NCBI GenBank assembly: GCA_943369575.1
Contig: CALRNP020000288.1
Location: 1 to 6,104 of the forward strand
Origin: Azorhizobium sp943369575
GTDB taxonomy: Bacteria > Pseudomonadota > Alphaproteobacteria > Rhizobiales > Xanthobacteraceae
DNA length: 6,104 nucleotides
Direction of reading: 5' to 3'
The notes under the pieces were generated by a model. It saw only the letters and a program-made list of their open reading frames with translations, did not search any database and was not told where the DNA came from. The translations under genes and the position numbers were made by a program. Positions within the stretch are counted from its first letter, which is position 1, and each line of letters opens with the position of its first letter. This document shows, one piece after another, positions 5,615 to 6,104 of this stretch.

Positions 5615-6104
5615 TCAGCGGCGGTGATGCCCTTCCTCGTGATGGCCGTGAGAGCGGTGGTGAGAAGGGTGGTGCCCTGCGCGGCCGTGGTGATCGTGAT
5701 CACTGCCGTCACTCTCCTTGTGCTCCTCGTGCTCCTTGTGCTCCTCGTGGTCCCCGTCTTTGCGCTCGCTGTCCCGGCTGTCGCTGTCCTTGCGGTCGTG
5801 GTCGGAGCGGTCCTTGTGATCCTGGTTGGAGCCATGGTCGCTGCGCCGGTCTGTTTCCTCACCATCCTTGTGGTTGTCTCTGCCGTCCAGGCCCGGTGTG
5901 CGAGTGCTGCTGGCCTTGTCTGCATCAACTCCTGCATCGGAACTGGCTTTGTTTGATTTGTTGCCGCCGCCCTCCTGGGGACCGGGGGTGCCGCGAGTGG
6001 GGTTCGCGCCGCCGTCTTTGCCGCCGCCTTCCTGCGGACCAGGTGTGCCGCGGGTTGGGTTGGCGCCGCCGTCTTTGCCGCCGCCTTCCTGCGGACCAGG
6101 TGTG
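5615..6104 (-). CDS. C-terminal part of a repeat-containing, highly charged, His-rich protein (start beyond right edge)
   Basis: The minus-strand frame is open from the right edge to the TGA at 5617-5615, giving 162 residues without a start in view. I do not recognise a family. From the visible N-terminal side it has two full copies of a 19-residue repeat, TPGPQEGGGKDGGANPTRG, and a third copy that diverges after TPGPQEGGG. A linker (NKSNKASSDAGVDADKASS) follows, then a segment of about 60 residues made largely of D, E, K, R, H, S and N, including HEEHKEHEEHKE. The last 30 or so residues are His-rich (DHDHHGR, GHHPSHHRSHGHHEEGHHRR). This frame is preferred because it preserves a clean protein repeat and GC-rich third positions; the other frames give biased Thr/Arg or Val/Leu strings. 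The whole visible part is probably disordered. The His tail could bind Ni, Zn, Cu or Co, but that is inference. No membrane segment is visible. Confidence 0.7.
   Translation of the reverse strand, partial: TPGPQEGGGKDGGANPTRGTPGPQEGGGKDGGANPTRGTPGPQEGGGNKSNKASSDAGVDADKASSTRTPGLDGRDNHKDGEETDRRSDHGSNQDHKDRSDHDRKDSDSRDSERKDGDHEEHKEHEEHKESDGSDHDHHGRAGHHPSHHRSHGHHEEGHHRR
5714..5749 (-). repeat. Two exact 18-bp tandem copies within the charged segment
   Basis: Positions 5714-5731 and 5732-5749 are identical and in frame, each coding for the hexapeptide HEEHKE on the minus strand. The exact nucleotide identity suggests recent duplication by slippage and potential for length variation between strains. 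Confidence 0.8.
5963..6103 (-). repeat. 57-bp tandem repeats (about 2.5 copies, continuing beyond the window)
   Basis: On the minus strand the units are 6103-6047, 6046-5990 and a partial 5989-5963. Each full unit encodes TPGPQEGGGKDGGANPTRG. The first two units in coding order are nearly identical at the base level; the third differs at several, mostly silent, positions. The period is exactly 57 bases, so the frame is kept. The array probably continues to the right. Confidence 0.85.

Noticed and set aside
5578..5937. Minus-strand frame of 119 codons rich in Thr and Arg, starting with ATG
   Set aside because: It overlaps the repeat/His-rich protein in another frame. It does not include the 57-bp repeats and reads as low-information TRSTRST strings.
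5609..5956. + strand Val/Leu-rich frame resembling a membrane protein
   Set aside because: The hydrophobic string arises from reading the reverse of Asp/Glu/His/Lys codons. The minus-strand frame with in-frame tandem repeats explains it.
5714..6104. Tandem repeats considered as a CRISPR array
   Set aside because: The 57-bp and 18-bp repeats are contiguous with no unique spacers and stay in coding frame, so they are protein repeats.

Overview
This GC-rich window (strong G/C third-position bias) looks like chromosome of an alphaproteobacterium. A Hyphomicrobiales-type organism, perhaps near Xanthobacteraceae, is an impression from codon use and protein flavour, not a proof. The centre is a complete tripartite tricarboxylate transporter (TTT) operon on the + strand. 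It is flanked by an unrelated secreted protein on the left, and by a tRNA with a decayed integration locus and a repeat-rich protein on the right.

Left (1-1447, minus): an exported DUF6600-type protein. It has a signal peptide, a tryptophan/tyrosine/glycine repeat domain, a coiled coil and a proline-rich tail that runs off the left edge. A 325-base divergent intergenic region (1448-1772) separates it from the transporter and carries a plausible + strand promoter.

Centre (1773-4909, plus): tctC (periplasmic solute-binding protein), tctB (small membrane subunit) and tctA (large permease subunit). TctC would capture a carboxylate in the periplasm and deliver it to the TctA/TctB membrane complex. 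tctB and tctA are tightly coupled, but tctC and tctB are separated by 151 bases holding a strong hairpin. The hairpin could let the binding protein be made in excess over the membrane subunits. The substrate cannot be read from sequence, and no TctDE-type regulator is present.

Right (4910-6104): a hairpin and a promoter candidate precede a complete tRNA-Lys(CTT) with encoded CCA. Downstream is a stretch dense in inverted repeats, then a minus-strand fragment of a tyrosine-recombinase (phage-type integrase). The fragment is broken at both ends and reads toward the tRNA, as expected for the scar of an element once integrated at this tRNA. Beyond it lies a perfect 28-bp palindrome. The window ends in the C-terminal part of a low-complexity minus-strand protein with 19-residue tandem repeats, a mixed-charge segment and a histidine-rich tail. 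This reading frame has no start codon in the window and is easily missed.

No clearly new multi-gene system is visible. The most unusual items are the repeat/His-rich protein, the integrase scar beside tRNA-Lys with its palindromes, and the tctC-tctB hairpin.
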